64,000 nucleotides of DNA. It comes from Mycobacterium paraffinicum (GTDB lineage: Bacteria; Actinomycetota; Actinomycetes; Mycobacteriales; Mycobacteriaceae). Location: contig NZ_MPNT01000002.1 of assembly GCF_001907675.1 (NCBI RefSeq), positions 62,001 to 126,000 of the forward strand, in the 5' to 3' direction. Below the pieces are notes generated by a model that was not told the origin of the DNA, made no database searches, and worked only from the letters and a program-made list of their open reading frames with translations. The translations under genes and the position numbers were made by a program. Below, piece after piece: positions 52,731-61,803 of the stretch (its first letter is position 1; each line of letters begins with the position of its first letter).

Positions 52731-53879
52731 CTACAGCCCGGCGAAGCGCTCCTTGACGGTTTCGACGGTCAGGCCGTAATCGGCCAGCGAGTAACGGTGT
52801 TTCGGCGCCCGCTCGCCGGACTGGCTGTCGGCGTGCGCCTTCTCCATCGCCGCCCGTGCGTCGTCGGTCAGCGTCAGCCCGAACTGCCGATAGATGTCGG
52901 CCACCGTGCCGATCGGGTCGGCGATCAGTTCCTTGTAGTCGACGTCGTAGAACTGGGCCGGCGAATACTTGGCACGGGCGCTGTTGAAGCGCTCCAGCCC
53001 ACGCGACCAGGTATCCATCGCGTCGGCGCCGATCTGGGCGCCGTCGAACGTCGTGGACCATGCCTCGGCGGTGTGCTGGGCCAGCGAGCACATCGAGGCC
53101 ATGATCGTCTCGACGGGCCGGTGGGTCTGAATCACCAGCGCGTCGGGGTAGGTCGCCATCAAGGCGTCCAGCGCAAACAGGTGACTGGGATTCTTGAGCA
53201 CCCAACGCTTTTCGGCGTCGTTGAGCCCGATCAGCTGAAGGTTCTTGCGGTGCCGCCGGTAGGACGGCGTCCAGTCCTGCTCCGACAGCCATTGCGCGTA
53301 ACTGGGTAGGTGCGCCAGGGTCTCGTAGGACACCGAGTGCAGCGACTGCCTAAGCAGCTGCCAGCACTCCTCGAGCTCGTATGCGGCCATGAAGTGCAGG
53401 CCCGTGTAGCCGGGATTCTCTCGGTGGTGCCGATTGAATTGCTCGTCGAGCTGGCGGTAGAGAGGATGCGACTCCCAGGTTTCGCGCGGCGGACGCGGCT
53501 GCGGAAACTCGGCCAGCCACATGTGCAGGCCCTGATGCGCGGGGTCGGCGCCCAGCAGCCGGTGCAGCGCGGTGGTGCCGGTGCGCACCAGCCCGGTGAC
53601 GAAGATCGGGCGTTCGATCACGACGTCGGCGTGTTGCGGGTACTGCTTCCACGACGCCTCGGACAGCAGCCGGGCCACCAGGGCACCCCGCAGGAAGAAG
53701 CGATTCATCTTGCTGCCCAACACCGTAAGGCCGGCCTCTCGCCGGTAGGAGTCCAGCAGCACCTCCAGCGCCTCGAGATAGTTGTCGTCGTTGGCGCCGA
53801 AGTCGTCGAGCCCGGTCAGCTTGGTTGCCGAGGCGTGCAGCTCGTCGACGGTGCCGATATCGGTGCGATCAGCTCCCAT
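52731..53879 (-). CDS. Sulfotransferase family protein (Rv3529c-like)
   Basis: The product is 382 residues. The PAPS 5'-phosphosulfate-binding loop is T-G-L-V-R-T-G-T-T-A-L-H (about 95-106). Other sulfotransferase features are F-A-L-D-A-L-M-A-T-Y-P-D-A and H-R-P-V-E-T-I-M-A-S-M-C. It matches Rv3529c in the KstR operon with Rv3530c and Rv3531c. The substrate is unknown; a sterol or lipid hydroxyl is plausible. Precedes an operon gap that holds a GC palindrome at 53905. Confidence 0.88.
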   Translation of the reverse strand: MGADRTDIGTVDELHASATKLTGLDDFGANDDNYLEALEVLLDSYRREAGLTVLGSKMNRFFLRGALVARLLSEASWKQYPQHADVVIERPIFVTGLVRTGTTALHRLLGADPAHQGLHMWLAEFPQPRPPRETWESHPLYRQLDEQFNRHHRENPGYTGLHFMAAYELEECWQLLRQSLHSVSYETLAHLPSYAQWLSEQDWTPSYRRHRKNLQLIGLNDAEKRWVLKNPSHLFALDALMATYPDALVIQTHRPVETIMASMCSLAQHTAEAWSTTFDGAQIGADAMDTWSRGLERFNSARAKYSPAQFYDVDYKELIADPIGTVADIYRQFGLTLTDDARAAMEKAHADSQSGERAPKHRYSLADYGLTVETVKERFAGL

Positions 53880-53904
53880 GTCGCCATCTCCTCCTCATCG
53901 CTTC

Positions 53905-53931
53905 GTCCCCCGCAAGCGGGCGGCACCCCCA
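53905..53931. repeat. GC-rich palindromic repeat, CCCCC-x-GCGGG-x-CCCCC type
   Basis: TCCCCCGCAAGCGGGCGGCA followed by CCCCCAC fits a family with related copies at 44621 and 56329. It lies in the 72-bp gap between the SDR and sulfotransferase genes. Confidence 0.6.
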
Positions 53932-53951
53932 CTGCATCGTCGATGGCGGCA

Positions 53952-54734
53952 TTACGTGTGGTACTCCCCGCAGTTGACGTCCAGCGTCTGCCCGGTGATG
54001 CCGCTGGACAAGTCGCTGGCCAGGAAAAGGATCGCCGAGGCCACCTCGTCTTCGGTGGGCAGGCGCTTCAGGTCGGAGTTCGCCGCGGTGGCGGCATAGA
54101 TCTGGTCCACCGTGGTGCCGTATTTGACCGCCTGGTGCTCGAAGTAGGCCTGCAGGGTGTCGCCCCAGATATAGCCCGGGGCAACGGAATTGACGCGGAT
54201 CCCCTTCTCGCCGAGCTCGGTGGCCAGGGATTGCGACATCGACAGCAGCGCCGACTTGGCCATCTTGTAGGCGCCGTACTTGGCCTGGGAGTGGCGCAAC
54301 ACCATCGAGTTGACGTTCACGATCGATCCGTGCGATTTCTCCAGTGCGGGCGTGAAAGCCTGGATGAGACGCAACGCGCCCAGCGCGCTGAGCTCGATCG
54401 CGTCGCGGATGTGCTGAAAGCTCGTGCCGGCCAAGGGCTTCATGGATGGCACGCGGAATGCGTTGTTGATCAGCACGTCGACCTTGCCGTAGGTCGCCAT
54501 GGTGGTCTCGACGAGGTAGTTCACCTCGTCGTCGTCGGTGATGTCGGCGCGCACCGCCAACGCCTTGTGCCCGGTGTCGTTGACCTGTTTGGCGACGCTT
54601 TCCAGCCGTTCCACCGTCCGCGCCGCCAGCACCAGGTCGGCGCCGTCCTGGGAGCATCGGTGCGCGAGGGTGGTACCGAGCCCCGGCCCGACGCCGCTGA
54701 TGACGACGACCTTTTCGTTGAGCAAGCCTGACAT
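53952..54734 (-). CDS. Short-chain dehydrogenase (Rv3530c-like)
   Basis: The product is 260 residues from ATG 54732-54734, two bases after the upstream stop. It has a classical SDR layout: V-V-I-S-G-V-G-P-G-L-G (about 9-19), N-N-A-F and Y-G-A-Y-K-M (Tyr/Lys). Arg in A-A-R-T-V-E-R suggests NADP. The first position of the Gly motif is atypical (S-G-V-G-P-G-L-G). Part of the Rv3531c-Rv3529c operon. Substrate unknown. Confidence 0.88.
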   Translation of the reverse strand: MSGLLNEKVVVISGVGPGLGTTLAHRCSQDGADLVLAARTVERLESVAKQVNDTGHKALAVRADITDDDEVNYLVETTMATYGKVDVLINNAFRVPSMKPLAGTSFQHIRDAIELSALGALRLIQAFTPALEKSHGSIVNVNSMVLRHSQAKYGAYKMAKSALLSMSQSLATELGEKGIRVNSVAPGYIWGDTLQAYFEHQAVKYGTTVDQIYAATAANSDLKRLPTEDEVASAILFLASDLSSGITGQTLDVNCGEYHT

Positions 54735-54736
54735 CG

Positions 54737-55864
54737 TCACCCCAGCATCCTGGCCGCAATTTGTTGTTGGCGCAGAGCTATTCGCGCACGCCATTCGTCG
54801 TCGGAGATCTTATTGTGCTCGAAGTAGGGCAACGCGGCGGGTACGGCGTCGAAGTCGACCAACTCGACGGTGGGGCCGTCCGCCTCGGTGAGCTGACGCG
54901 ACACCCGCTGCCAACGGAACTGCAGGAAGCCGCGCCGATGCGCCAGCGTCTCCACCCAGTTTGTCACTCCCGGATTCTCCTCGGCGACGACGATGCGCAC
55001 CTTGCCATCCGGATCCGCTTGCGCCTGAGTGTTGTTCAGCGATGTTTGGTGGTTGATGTAGTCCAGCGAGATGTACCACAGGCTGCCCAGCTGGAAGCCG
55101 AGGTAGGGCGCGTCCGAAACCGGGATGGTGATCACCAGCGCCTGATCGGGCCGCAGGTCGTAGTGGCCGACCGACGAATACTGGGTCGCGAGTCCGCCCG
55201 GCGTGAGCCGGGGCGCGACCATGGTGTTGACCGGAAGGTCGAGATAGAACCACTGGGGGAACTGCAGCCACGTCTTCACCCGGTTGACGAGCTGCTTTCC
55301 CGCTGTGGCGTAACGCTTTTCGATGGTCTCGCGGGTCAGCGGTGGGGGTGCGGTGCCCGCGGTGTCCAGCCGCGAAATCGTCAGCGTGCCGCGCTGTGCC
55401 GCCCAGTCGCCGTAGACCTCGCGGATGACCAGCTGCCCGTTGCTGGTGGGCCGCACCCGCCACTCGAAGCTGCCGTCGGCCGCGATCTCGAGTTCGCGGT
55501 CGTCGAACGCCGCCTGGCTGGCCGGCACGTTGTCGTCGGTGTATTCACCGCCGAGCAACTGGAAGCTCAGGTCGGTCGTGGTGCCGCGCCGGCCGGTGAC
55601 GACGTAGTCGTGGTTGGCGTGCACCCGGGTACCGAAGTAGAGGGTGTCGGGGTTGTCCAGGCCCATCTTGGTGAAGGGCCCGGTTCCGGATTGCAGGAAC
55701 GGGTGGTCCCGCTCGTAGTCGAAGGCGAGGTGGATACAGGCCGAAACGCAGCCCGCCAGGTACTGCAGCCCTTCGAGCAGGTCTGCCTCGGTCTCGATGA
55801 AGGGGGCGTCGGTAACCAGTTTCTCGGCTTCGGCGATCGCGGCGGTGAGGGGATCTGTGAACAC
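54737..55864 (-). CDS. DUF1214-type protein (Rv3531c-like)
   Basis: The product is 375 residues, soluble without signal peptide. Recognisable blocks are L-A-F-D-Y-E-R-D-H-P, T-L-Y-F-G-T-R-V, R-E-V-Y-G-D-W, Y-L-G-F-Q-L-G-S-L-W and W-V-E-T-L-A-H-R-R-G-F-L-Q-F-R-W. It matches Rv3531c, KstR-regulated, with no known reaction. First gene of its operon, with a KstR site 10 bp upstream of the ATG. Confidence 0.86.
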   Translation of the reverse strand: MFTDPLTAAIAEAEKLVTDAPFIETEADLLEGLQYLAGCVSACIHLAFDYERDHPFLQSGTGPFTKMGLDNPDTLYFGTRVHANHDYVVTGRRGTTTDLSFQLLGGEYTDDNVPASQAAFDDRELEIAADGSFEWRVRPTSNGQLVIREVYGDWAAQRGTLTISRLDTAGTAPPPLTRETIEKRYATAGKQLVNRVKTWLQFPQWFYLDLPVNTMVAPRLTPGGLATQYSSVGHYDLRPDQALVITIPVSDAPYLGFQLGSLWYISLDYINHQTSLNNTQAQADPDGKVRIVVAEENPGVTNWVETLAHRRGFLQFRWQRVSRQLTEADGPTVELVDFDAVPAALPYFEHNKISDDEWRARIALRQQQIAARMLG

Positions 55865-55874
55865 GCATAGACGC

Positions 55875-55888
55875 TAGAACGTGTTCTA
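55875..55888. promoter_or_regulatory. KstR operator upstream of the Rv3531c-like operon
   Basis: TAGAACGTGTTCTA is a perfect palindrome arm-for-arm. It lies 10 bp upstream of the minus-strand ATG. Confidence 0.88.
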
Positions 55889-55952
55889 CTTTTTCGTCAA
55901 TGGCGAACATTCCCGCGCGTCCGCCGGGGCGTTCACCGACGAGGCCGACTCA

Positions 55953-56252
55953 CTAGGGTGCGCACTGCTGCGACAGGTCGATCAGATGCTGCCGCACGTC
56001 CGGATGCCGGTTCAGATAGTCGATGACGTTGGGGCCGCCGCCTTCCGCCTCCGACTTGGCCTGCAGCTGCGCATGCAGGTCGGGATGCCGCTGCAGGTAC
56101 TGGTCGATGGAGTTGCCCACGGTCTGATCGCACTGAGGCGCGGCGCCGGCGACCGGGAGGGCGATCACCGTCGCGGCGGTGGCGGCCAGCAAACTCCCGG
56201 CGAGCACGCCGTGCAGTCCGCGGCCACGAGTTTTCCTGGGTGTCACGCTCAT
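55953..56252 (-). CDS. Hemophore-related exported protein
   Basis: The product is 99 residues with a signal peptide (about 1-38, cleavage near G-A-A-P). The remainder contains two copies of a Y-L-x-x-H-P-D helix (Y-L-Q-R-H-P-D-L and Y-L-N-R-H-P-D-V) and two cysteines (Q-C-D-Q and Q-Q-C-A). This is the mycobacterial hemophore-related family (Rv0203/Rv1085c type). Heme-binding has not been shown for this one. Neighbours are sterol genes, so its transcription unit is unclear. Confidence 0.82.
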   Translation of the reverse strand: MSVTPRKTRGRGLHGVLAGSLLAATAATVIALPVAGAAPQCDQTVGNSIDQYLQRHPDLHAQLQAKSEAEGGGPNVIDYLNRHPDVRQHLIDLSQQCAP

Positions 56253-56304
56253 GCGCGCCAGGTTACTCCGGGTAGCTTTGTTTAGCCTGTGCGCGCGACG
56301 CCGG

Positions 56305-57384
56305 TTACTGGGCGGCGGCAGCGCTCTCTCCCCCGCGAGCGGGAGGTGCCCCCTGCTCGCGCTTGATCTCCAGTGCGATGTCGATGAGTTGGTCCTCTTG
56401 ACCGCCGATGAGTTTGCGCTGACCGGCGCGGTGCAGCAGCTGGTGGGCGGGCACGCCGTAGCGCTCGGACTGGCGGATGGCGTGCTTGAGGAAGCTCGAG
56501 TAGACCCCGGAGTAGCCCATGATCAGGGCGTTGCGGTCCAGCAGGCACTCGGCGGGCATGGCCGGGGCGACCACTTCTTCGGCGGCGTCGGCGATGTCGA
56601 AGAAGTCGATGCCGGTCTTGACACCGATCTTGTCGAAGACCCCGATCAGGGCCTCGACGGGGGCGTTGCCGGCCCCGGCGCCGAATCGCCGACACGAGCC
56701 GTCGATCTGCTTGGCGCCCGCGCGGACGGCCTCGACGGAGTTGGCGACGCCCAACCCGAGATTCTCGTGCCCGTGGAAACCGACCTGGGCGTCGTCGCCG
56801 AGCTCGGCGACCAGCGCCGCCACCCGGTCGCGCACCCCTTCGAGGACCAGCGCGCCGGCCGAGTCGACCACGTAGACGCACTGGCAACCCGCGTCGGCCA
56901 TGATGCGGGCCTGGGCGGCCAGCTTCTCCGGCGGAACGGTGTGGCTCATCATCAGGAAGCCGACGGTCTCCAGGCCGAGCTCGCGGGCCAGCCCGAAGTG
57001 CTGGATGGACACGTCGGCTTCGGTGCAGTGGGTGGCGATCCGGCAGATCGATCCGCCGTTGTTCTGGGCCTCCTTGATGTCCTCCTTGGTGCCCACCCCG
57101 GGCAGCATCAGGAAGGCGATCTTGGCTTCCTTGGCCGTCTGGGCGGCCAGCTTGATCAGTTCCTGCTCGGGCGTCTTGGAGAACCCGTAGTTGAAGCTGG
57201 AGCCACCCAGGCCGTCCCCGTGGGTGACCTCGATGACCGGAACCCCGGCGGTGTCCAGGGCGGCCACGATCGCGCCGACCTCTTCTTTGGTGAATTGGTG
57301 GCGTTTGTGGTGCGAGCCGTCGCGCAATGACGTGTCGGTCAACCGCACGTCCCAGATCGGGTCGAAGAAGATGTCGGTACTCAT
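56305..57384 (-). CDS. hsaF: 4-Hydroxy-2-oxovalerate aldolase HsaF
   Basis: The product is 359 residues of the DmpG type: D-T-S-L-R-D-G-S-H (about 17-25), metal His in V-G-F-H-G-H-E-N, and [11 protein letters not shown]. It cleaves 4-hydroxy-2-oxohexanoate to pyruvate and propanal. It overlaps the hsaG stop by four bases (ATGA), as HsaF channels the aldehyde to HsaG. The last about 12 residues ([11 protein letters not shown]) are encoded by the palindromic repeat at 56329 and are not like other HsaF C-termini. Confidence 0.94.
   Translation of the reverse strand: MSTDIFFDPIWDVRLTDTSLRDGSHHKRHQFTKEEVGAIVAALDTAGVPVIEVTHGDGLGGSSFNYGFSKTPEQELIKLAAQTAKEAKIAFLMLPGVGTKEDIKEAQNNGGSICRIATHCTEADVSIQHFGLARELGLETVGFLMMSHTVPPEKLAAQARIMADAGCQCVYVVDSAGALVLEGVRDRVAALVAELGDDAQVGFHGHENLGLGVANSVEAVRAGAKQIDGSCRRFGAGAGNAPVEALIGVFDKIGVKTGIDFFDIADAAEEVVAPAMPAECLLDRNALIMGYSGVYSSFLKHAIRQSERYGVPAHQLLHRAGQRKLIGGQEDQLIDIALEIKREQGAPPARGGESAAAAQ
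56329..56354. repeat. GC-rich palindromic repeat inside the hsaF 3' end
   Basis: TCCCCCGCGAGCGGGAGGTGCCCC matches copies at 44621 and 53905 in the CCCCCGC-x-AGCGGG core and a following CCCC run. Here it is read through as the C-terminal codons of hsaF. Confidence 0.6.
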
Positions 57385-58313
57385 GCTTGCGCTCCTGGCG
57401 CCGTCGCGGATAGGGATTCCTTTGCGATTTCCTCGCCCACCTTGGTGGCCGCGGCGGTCATGATGTCCAGGTTGCCCGCATACGGCGGCAGGTAATCGCC
57501 GGCGCCCTCGACTTCGACGAACGTGGTGACCACCGCCTGGCCACCGGAGTTGAGTGACGGCTCGTCGAACTGCGGCTCGTTGAGCAGCCGGTAGCCCGGC
57601 ACGTAGGTCTGCACCTCGGCCACCACGTCCTGGATGGACTTCGCGATCGCGTCGCGGTCGGCATCTTCGGGGATGGCGCAGAAGATGGTGTCGCGCATGA
57701 TCATCGGCGGATCGGCCGGGTTGAGGATGATGATCGCCTTGCCCCGCTTGGCGCCGCCGATCGTTTCCACGCCCTTGCTGGTGGTCTTGGTGAACTCGTC
57801 GATGTTGGCGCGCGTGCCCGGCCCGGCCGATACCGATGCCACTGACGCGACGATCTCGGCGTAGGGCACTCCCCCTTTTTCGACCAAGGCGCGACTCACC
57901 GCGTAGACGATCGGAATGGTGGCCTGCCCGCCACAGGTGATCATGTTGACGTTCGGCGCATCCAGGTGCTGGCGCAAATTGGCCGGGGGGATGACCGCCG
58001 GACCGACGGCGGCCGGGGTCAGGTCAATGGCCCGAATCCCGGCGGCTTCGTATTTCGGCGCCGCGTCCCTGTGCACGTAGGCGCTGGTGGCCTCGAACAC
58101 CAGGTCGGGCTTCTCCGACTGGGCCAGCAACCAGTCGACACCCTCGTGCGTGGTCTCCAAGCCCAGCTTGCGGGCCCGCGCCAAGCCCTCACTATCCGGG
58201 TCGATGCCCACCATCCAGCGCGGCTCCAGCCACTCCGACCGCAGCAACTTGTAGAGCAGGTCAGTGCTGATGTTTCCCGACCCGACAATGGCCACACTCG
58301 CCTTAGCCGGCAT
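57381..58313 (-). CDS. hsaG: Acylating aldehyde dehydrogenase HsaG
   Basis: The product is 310 residues (DmpF type). NAD-binding [10 protein letters not shown] (about 7-16), catalytic Cys in M-I-T-C-G-G-Q-A (about 128), and [10 protein letters not shown]. It oxidises propanal to propionyl-CoA. AGGAGCG precedes the ATG. It is in the operon hsaE-hsaG-hsaF, with overlapping starts. Confidence 0.95.
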   Translation of the reverse strand: MPAKASVAIVGSGNISTDLLYKLLRSEWLEPRWMVGIDPDSEGLARARKLGLETTHEGVDWLLAQSEKPDLVFEATSAYVHRDAAPKYEAAGIRAIDLTPAAVGPAVIPPANLRQHLDAPNVNMITCGGQATIPIVYAVSRALVEKGGVPYAEIVASVASVSAGPGTRANIDEFTKTTSKGVETIGGAKRGKAIIILNPADPPMIMRDTIFCAIPEDADRDAIAKSIQDVVAEVQTYVPGYRLLNEPQFDEPSLNSGGQAVVTTFVEVEGAGDYLPPYAGNLDIMTAAATKVGEEIAKESLSATAPGAQA

Positions 58314-58365
58314 GTGACGCTCCTTCGCGAAGCTCGCTATTTAAGTCCGACGATTTAATTCGAGA

Positions 58366-59151
58366 CTATTCGAATGACAAATGAACAGATCCCAGGCCCG
58401 TGAAGTCGGCGACGAAATCGTCGCCGGCGTGCGCGTCGATCGCGCGCGTGCAGGACCCCGGAAGTACCAAGTCGCCTTTGCGTAACCGCACACCGAAGCC
58501 CTCCACCTTGCGGGCCAGCCAGGCCACCGCGGTCAGTGGGTTGCCCAGCACCGCGTCGGTGCGGCCCTTGGCGACGACCTCACCGTTGCAGCTCAGCACC
58601 GCATCGATGCCTTTGATGTCGACGTCGCGCGGGGAGACGCGCGCCTTCCCCAGCACGAAGCCCGCCGACGACGCATTGTCGGCGATGGTGTCGCACAACT
58701 CGATCTTCCAGTCGGTGATCCGGGTGTCGATCAACTCGATCGACGGCACCAGCGCCTCGGTGGCCGCCATTACGTCGTCCTCCGTGCAGTCGGCTCCCGG
58801 CAGGTCGTCGTTGAGGATGAAACCGACCTCGACCTCGACCCGCGGCCACAGGTAGCGGCTCGCCTTCACGGGGGTGTCTTCGAACAATTGCATCTCGTCG
58901 AGCAAATGCCCGTAGTCCGGCTCGTCCACCCCCATCATCTGCTGGATCGCCTTCGATGACAGGCCCACCTTGTGGCCCAGCACACGCGCTCCCTCGGCTA
59001 CCCGCTGGCGGATGTTGATCAGCTGGATCTCATAGGCGTCTACGACGTCGATGTCCGGGTGAGCGGTGGTCAGCGGAGCGATCGGTGAGCGGCTCCGCTC
59101 AGCCTGCGCCAAGTCGGCAGCAAGCTCGTCTCGTGTCGCAACACTGAGCAT
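58366..59151 (-). CDS. hsaE: 2-Hydroxypentadienoate hydratase HsaE
   Basis: The product is 261 residues of the fumarylacetoacetate-hydrolase-like hydratase family. L-G-H-K-V-G-L-S-S, E-V-E-V-G-F-I-L-N (metal Glu), and G-S-C-T-R-A-I-D-A-H-A-G-D are visible. It adds water to 2-hydroxyhexa-2,4-dienoate. The ATG at 59149-59151 follows GAGGGGA; the long frame upstream to 61059 is antisense to kstD and rejected. First gene of the hsaE-G-F operon. Confidence 0.95.
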   Translation of the reverse strand: MLSVATRDELAADLAQAERSRSPIAPLTTAHPDIDVVDAYEIQLINIRQRVAEGARVLGHKVGLSSKAIQQMMGVDEPDYGHLLDEMQLFEDTPVKASRYLWPRVEVEVGFILNDDLPGADCTEDDVMAATEALVPSIELIDTRITDWKIELCDTIADNASSAGFVLGKARVSPRDVDIKGIDAVLSCNGEVVAKGRTDAVLGNPLTAVAWLARKVEGFGVRLRKGDLVLPGSCTRAIDAHAGDDFVADFTGLGSVHLSFE

Positions 59152-59208
59152 CTGCAGAAGTCCCCTCGTTCGTGTGACCGGCCCAGTAGCGCCCGGCCCG
59201 GGCAATTC

Positions 59209-59222
59209 TATAACGTGTTCTA
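59209..59222. promoter_or_regulatory. KstR operator between hsaE and kstD
   Basis: TATAACGTGTTCTA keeps the GTTCTA arm and AAC of the other. It lies one base before the kstD ATG and 57 bp upstream of hsaE, so repression would affect both. Its position touching the kstD start suggests the transcript of kstD is near leaderless. Confidence 0.8.
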
Positions 59223-59223
59223 C

Positions 59224-60906
59224 ATGACAGCACAGGAGCTCGACGTCGTCGTGGTCGGGAGCGGCGGAGCCGGCATGGTGGCTGCCCTGACGGCCGCTCA
59301 CCGGGGCCTTGCCACAGTAGTCATCGAGAAGGCTGCGCACTTCGGCGGTTCGACAGCGCGGTCGGGTGGGGGCGTCTGGATTCCCAACAACGAGGTGCTC
59401 AAGCGTGACGGCGTCCGGGATGACCCCGAGGCGGCCCGGACCTACCTGCACGGCATCGTCGGCAACGTCGTCGACCCCGAACGCATCGACACCTACCTCG
59501 ACCGCGGACCCGAGATGCTCTCGTTCGTGCTGAAGCACACCCCGCTGAAGATGTGCTGGGTTCCGCGCTACTCCGACTACTACCCGGAGGCGCCGGGCGG
59601 TCGCGCCGAAGGGCGTTCGATCGAGCCGAAGCCATTCGACGCGCGCAAGCTGGGCGCCGACATGCCCGGGCTCGAACCGGCATACGGCAAGGTGCCGCTC
59701 AACGTCGTTGTGATGCAACAGGACTACGTGCGGCTGAACCAGCTGAAGCGGCACCCGCGGGGCGTGGCCCGCAGCCTGAAGGTCGGCGCCCGCACCATGT
59801 GGGCGAAGGCGACCGGCAAGAATCTCGTCGGCATGGGCCGGGCGTTGATCGGCCCGCTGCGGATCGGGCTGCAGCAGGCCGGCGTCCCGGTGCTGCTCAA
59901 CACCGCGCTGACCGACCTGTACGTCGAGGACGGCGTGGTGCGCGGCGTCTACGTGCGCGACAGCGGCGCGTCGGAGTCTTCCGAGCCGCGGCTGATCCGG
60001 GCCCGGCGCGGGGTGATCCTGGCCTCGGGCGGTTTCGAACACAACGAACAGATGCGGGTGAAGTATCAGCGCGCACCGATCACCACCGAGTGGACCGTCG
60101 GCGCCAAGGCCAACACCGGCGACGGCATCGTCGCCGCCGAAAAGCTCGGCGCCGCACTCGAACTGATGGAAGACGCCTGGTGGGGGCCGACCGTGCCGCT
60201 GGTAGGTGCGCCGTGGTTCGCGTTGTCGGAGCGCAATTCGCCGGGGTCGATCATCGTCAACATGTCGGGCAAGCGGTTCATGAACGAGTCGATGCCCTAC
60301 GTCGAGGCCTGTCACCACATGTACGGCGGAGAATTCGGCCAGGGTCCCGGGCCGGGCGAGAACATTCCGGCGTGGCTGGTGTTCGACCAGCAATACCGCG
60401 ACCGCTACATCTTCGCGGGATTGCAGCCGGGACAACGCATTCCCCGCAAGTGGCTCGAGTCCGGTGTCATCATCTCCGCCGACACGCTCGAAGAGCTGGC
60501 CCAGAAAGCCGGCCTGCCGGTTGCGGACTTCACCGCGACGGTGGCGCGGTTCAACGGCTTCGCCCGGTCGGGCGTCGACCAGGATTTCCACCGGGGCGAG
60601 AGCGCGTACGACCGCTACTACGGCGACCCGACCAACAAGCCGAACCCCAACCTGGGCGAGCTCGCGCACGCGCCGTACTACGCCGCCAAGATGGTGCCCG
60701 GCGACCTGGGCACCAAGGGCGGCGTCCGCACCGACGTCCACGGCCGTGCGCTGCGCGACGACGGCTCGATCATCGAAGGCCTTTACGCCGCAGGCAATGT
60801 CAGCGCCCCGGTGATGGGCCACACCTACCCCGGTCCGGGCGGCACCATCGGCCCGGCGATGACCTTCGGATACCTGGCCGCACTGCACATTGCGGGGGAA
60901 CGCTGA
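59224..60906 (+). CDS. kstD: 3-Ketosteroid-delta1-dehydrogenase KstD
   Basis: The product is 560 residues. FAD-binding D-V-V-V-V-G-S-G-G-A-G (about 6-16) with E-K for the ribose, S-T-A-R-S-G-G-G-V-W (about 43-52), and the C-terminal G-N-V-S-A-P-V-M-G-H-T-Y-P-G-P-G-G are all present. It dehydrogenates the A-ring of 3-ketosteroids. The ATG at 59224 is chosen over GTG 59215 because it matches M. tuberculosis KstD. It overlaps the next gene by one base. Confidence 0.96.
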   Translation: MTAQELDVVVVGSGGAGMVAALTAAHRGLATVVIEKAAHFGGSTARSGGGVWIPNNEVLKRDGVRDDPEAARTYLHGIVGNVVDPERIDTYLDRGPEMLSFVLKHTPLKMCWVPRYSDYYPEAPGGRAEGRSIEPKPFDARKLGADMPGLEPAYGKVPLNVVVMQQDYVRLNQLKRHPRGVARSLKVGARTMWAKATGKNLVGMGRALIGPLRIGLQQAGVPVLLNTALTDLYVEDGVVRGVYVRDSGASESSEPRLIRARRGVILASGGFEHNEQMRVKYQRAPITTEWTVGAKANTGDGIVAAEKLGAALELMEDAWWGPTVPLVGAPWFALSERNSPGSIIVNMSGKRFMNESMPYVEACHHMYGGEFGQGPGPGENIPAWLVFDQQYRDRYIFAGLQPGQRIPRKWLESGVIISADTLEELAQKAGLPVADFTATVARFNGFARSGVDQDFHRGESAYDRYYGDPTNKPNPNLGELAHAPYYAAKMVPGDLGTKGGVRTDVHGRALRDDGSIIEGLYAAGNVSAPVMGHTYPGPGGTIGPAMTFGYLAALHIAGER

Positions 60907-61766
60907 TGCCCATCGATGTAGACGTCGCACTGGCCGCCGAGCTTGACCCCATCGATTTCTCGTGGACGAGCAGCGATGTGCAGCTCTACCACCTGGCGTT
61001 GGGCGCCGGCAAGGATCCGATGGATCCACGCGAGCTGCGCTACCTGGTTGACGACACACCGCAGGTCTTGCCGACGTTCGCCAATGTGGCGGCGTCCTTC
61101 CACATGACCAAGCCGCCTGCCGTGCAATTCCCCGGCATCGATATCGAGCTGGGCAAGGTGCTGCACGCCAGCGAGCGGGTGGAGGTGCCCGGTCCGCTGC
61201 CGCCGTCGGGTTCGGCCCGCGCCGTCACCCGGTTCACCGACATCTGGGACAAGGGCAAGGCCGCGGTGATCTGGAGTGAGACGACCGTCAGCGCGCCCGA
61301 CGGCACGCTGCTGTGGACGCAGCGGCGGTCGATCTTCGCTCGCGGTGAGGGCGGATTCGGCGGGGAGCGTGGGCCATCGACGTCGGACGCGGCGCCCGAC
61401 CGGGCGCCCGATGTGGAGGTGGCGGTGCCAATCCTGCCGCAGCAGGCGCTGCTCTACCGGCTGTGCGGCGACCGTAACCCGCTGCACTCCGACCCGGAAT
61501 TCGCTGCGGCCGCGGGGTTTTCGCAGCCCATCCTGCACGGCCTGTGCACCTACGGGATGACCTGCAAGGCCATCGTCGACACGCTGCTGGACGGCGACGC
61601 ATCGGCCGTTGCCGCCTATGGCGCCCGCTTCGCGGGCGTGGCGTTCCCCGGCGAGACGCTGCGCGTGAACGTGTGGAAAGAGGATGGCCGTTTCGTGGCC
61701 AGCGTTGTCGCGCCGTCGCGCGACAACGCCGTCGTGCTGAGCGGCGTCGAGCTGGTCCCCGCGTAG
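60906..61766 (+). CDS. chsH3: MaoC-type enoyl-CoA hydratase ChsH3 (Rv3538-like)
   Basis: The product is 286 residues with a double hot-dog fold. The hydratase-2 motif is Y-R-L-C-G-D-R-N-P-L-H-S-D-P (about 188-201), with Asp and His as the catalytic pair, followed by F-S-Q-P-I-L-H-G-L. Rv3538 (ChsH3) hydrates an intermediate of the cholesterol side chain. The start ATG shares a base with the kstD stop (TGATG), so the two are coupled. Confidence 0.92.
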   Translation: MPIDVDVALAAELDPIDFSWTSSDVQLYHLALGAGKDPMDPRELRYLVDDTPQVLPTFANVAASFHMTKPPAVQFPGIDIELGKVLHASERVEVPGPLPPSGSARAVTRFTDIWDKGKAAVIWSETTVSAPDGTLLWTQRRSIFARGEGGFGGERGPSTSDAAPDRAPDVEVAVPILPQQALLYRLCGDRNPLHSDPEFAAAAGFSQPILHGLCTYGMTCKAIVDTLLDGDASAVAAYGARFAGVAFPGETLRVNVWKEDGRFVASVVAPSRDNAVVLSGVELVPA

Positions 61767-61803
61767 CGGCTTTGCGCCGTGCGGACTACCGCTAAGCGGC
61801 GCA

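Noticed and set aside
58366..61059. 897-codon minus-strand frame that includes hsaE
   Set aside because: Only the last 261 codons (from 59151) are hsaE. The upstream part is antisense to kstD and has no family match.
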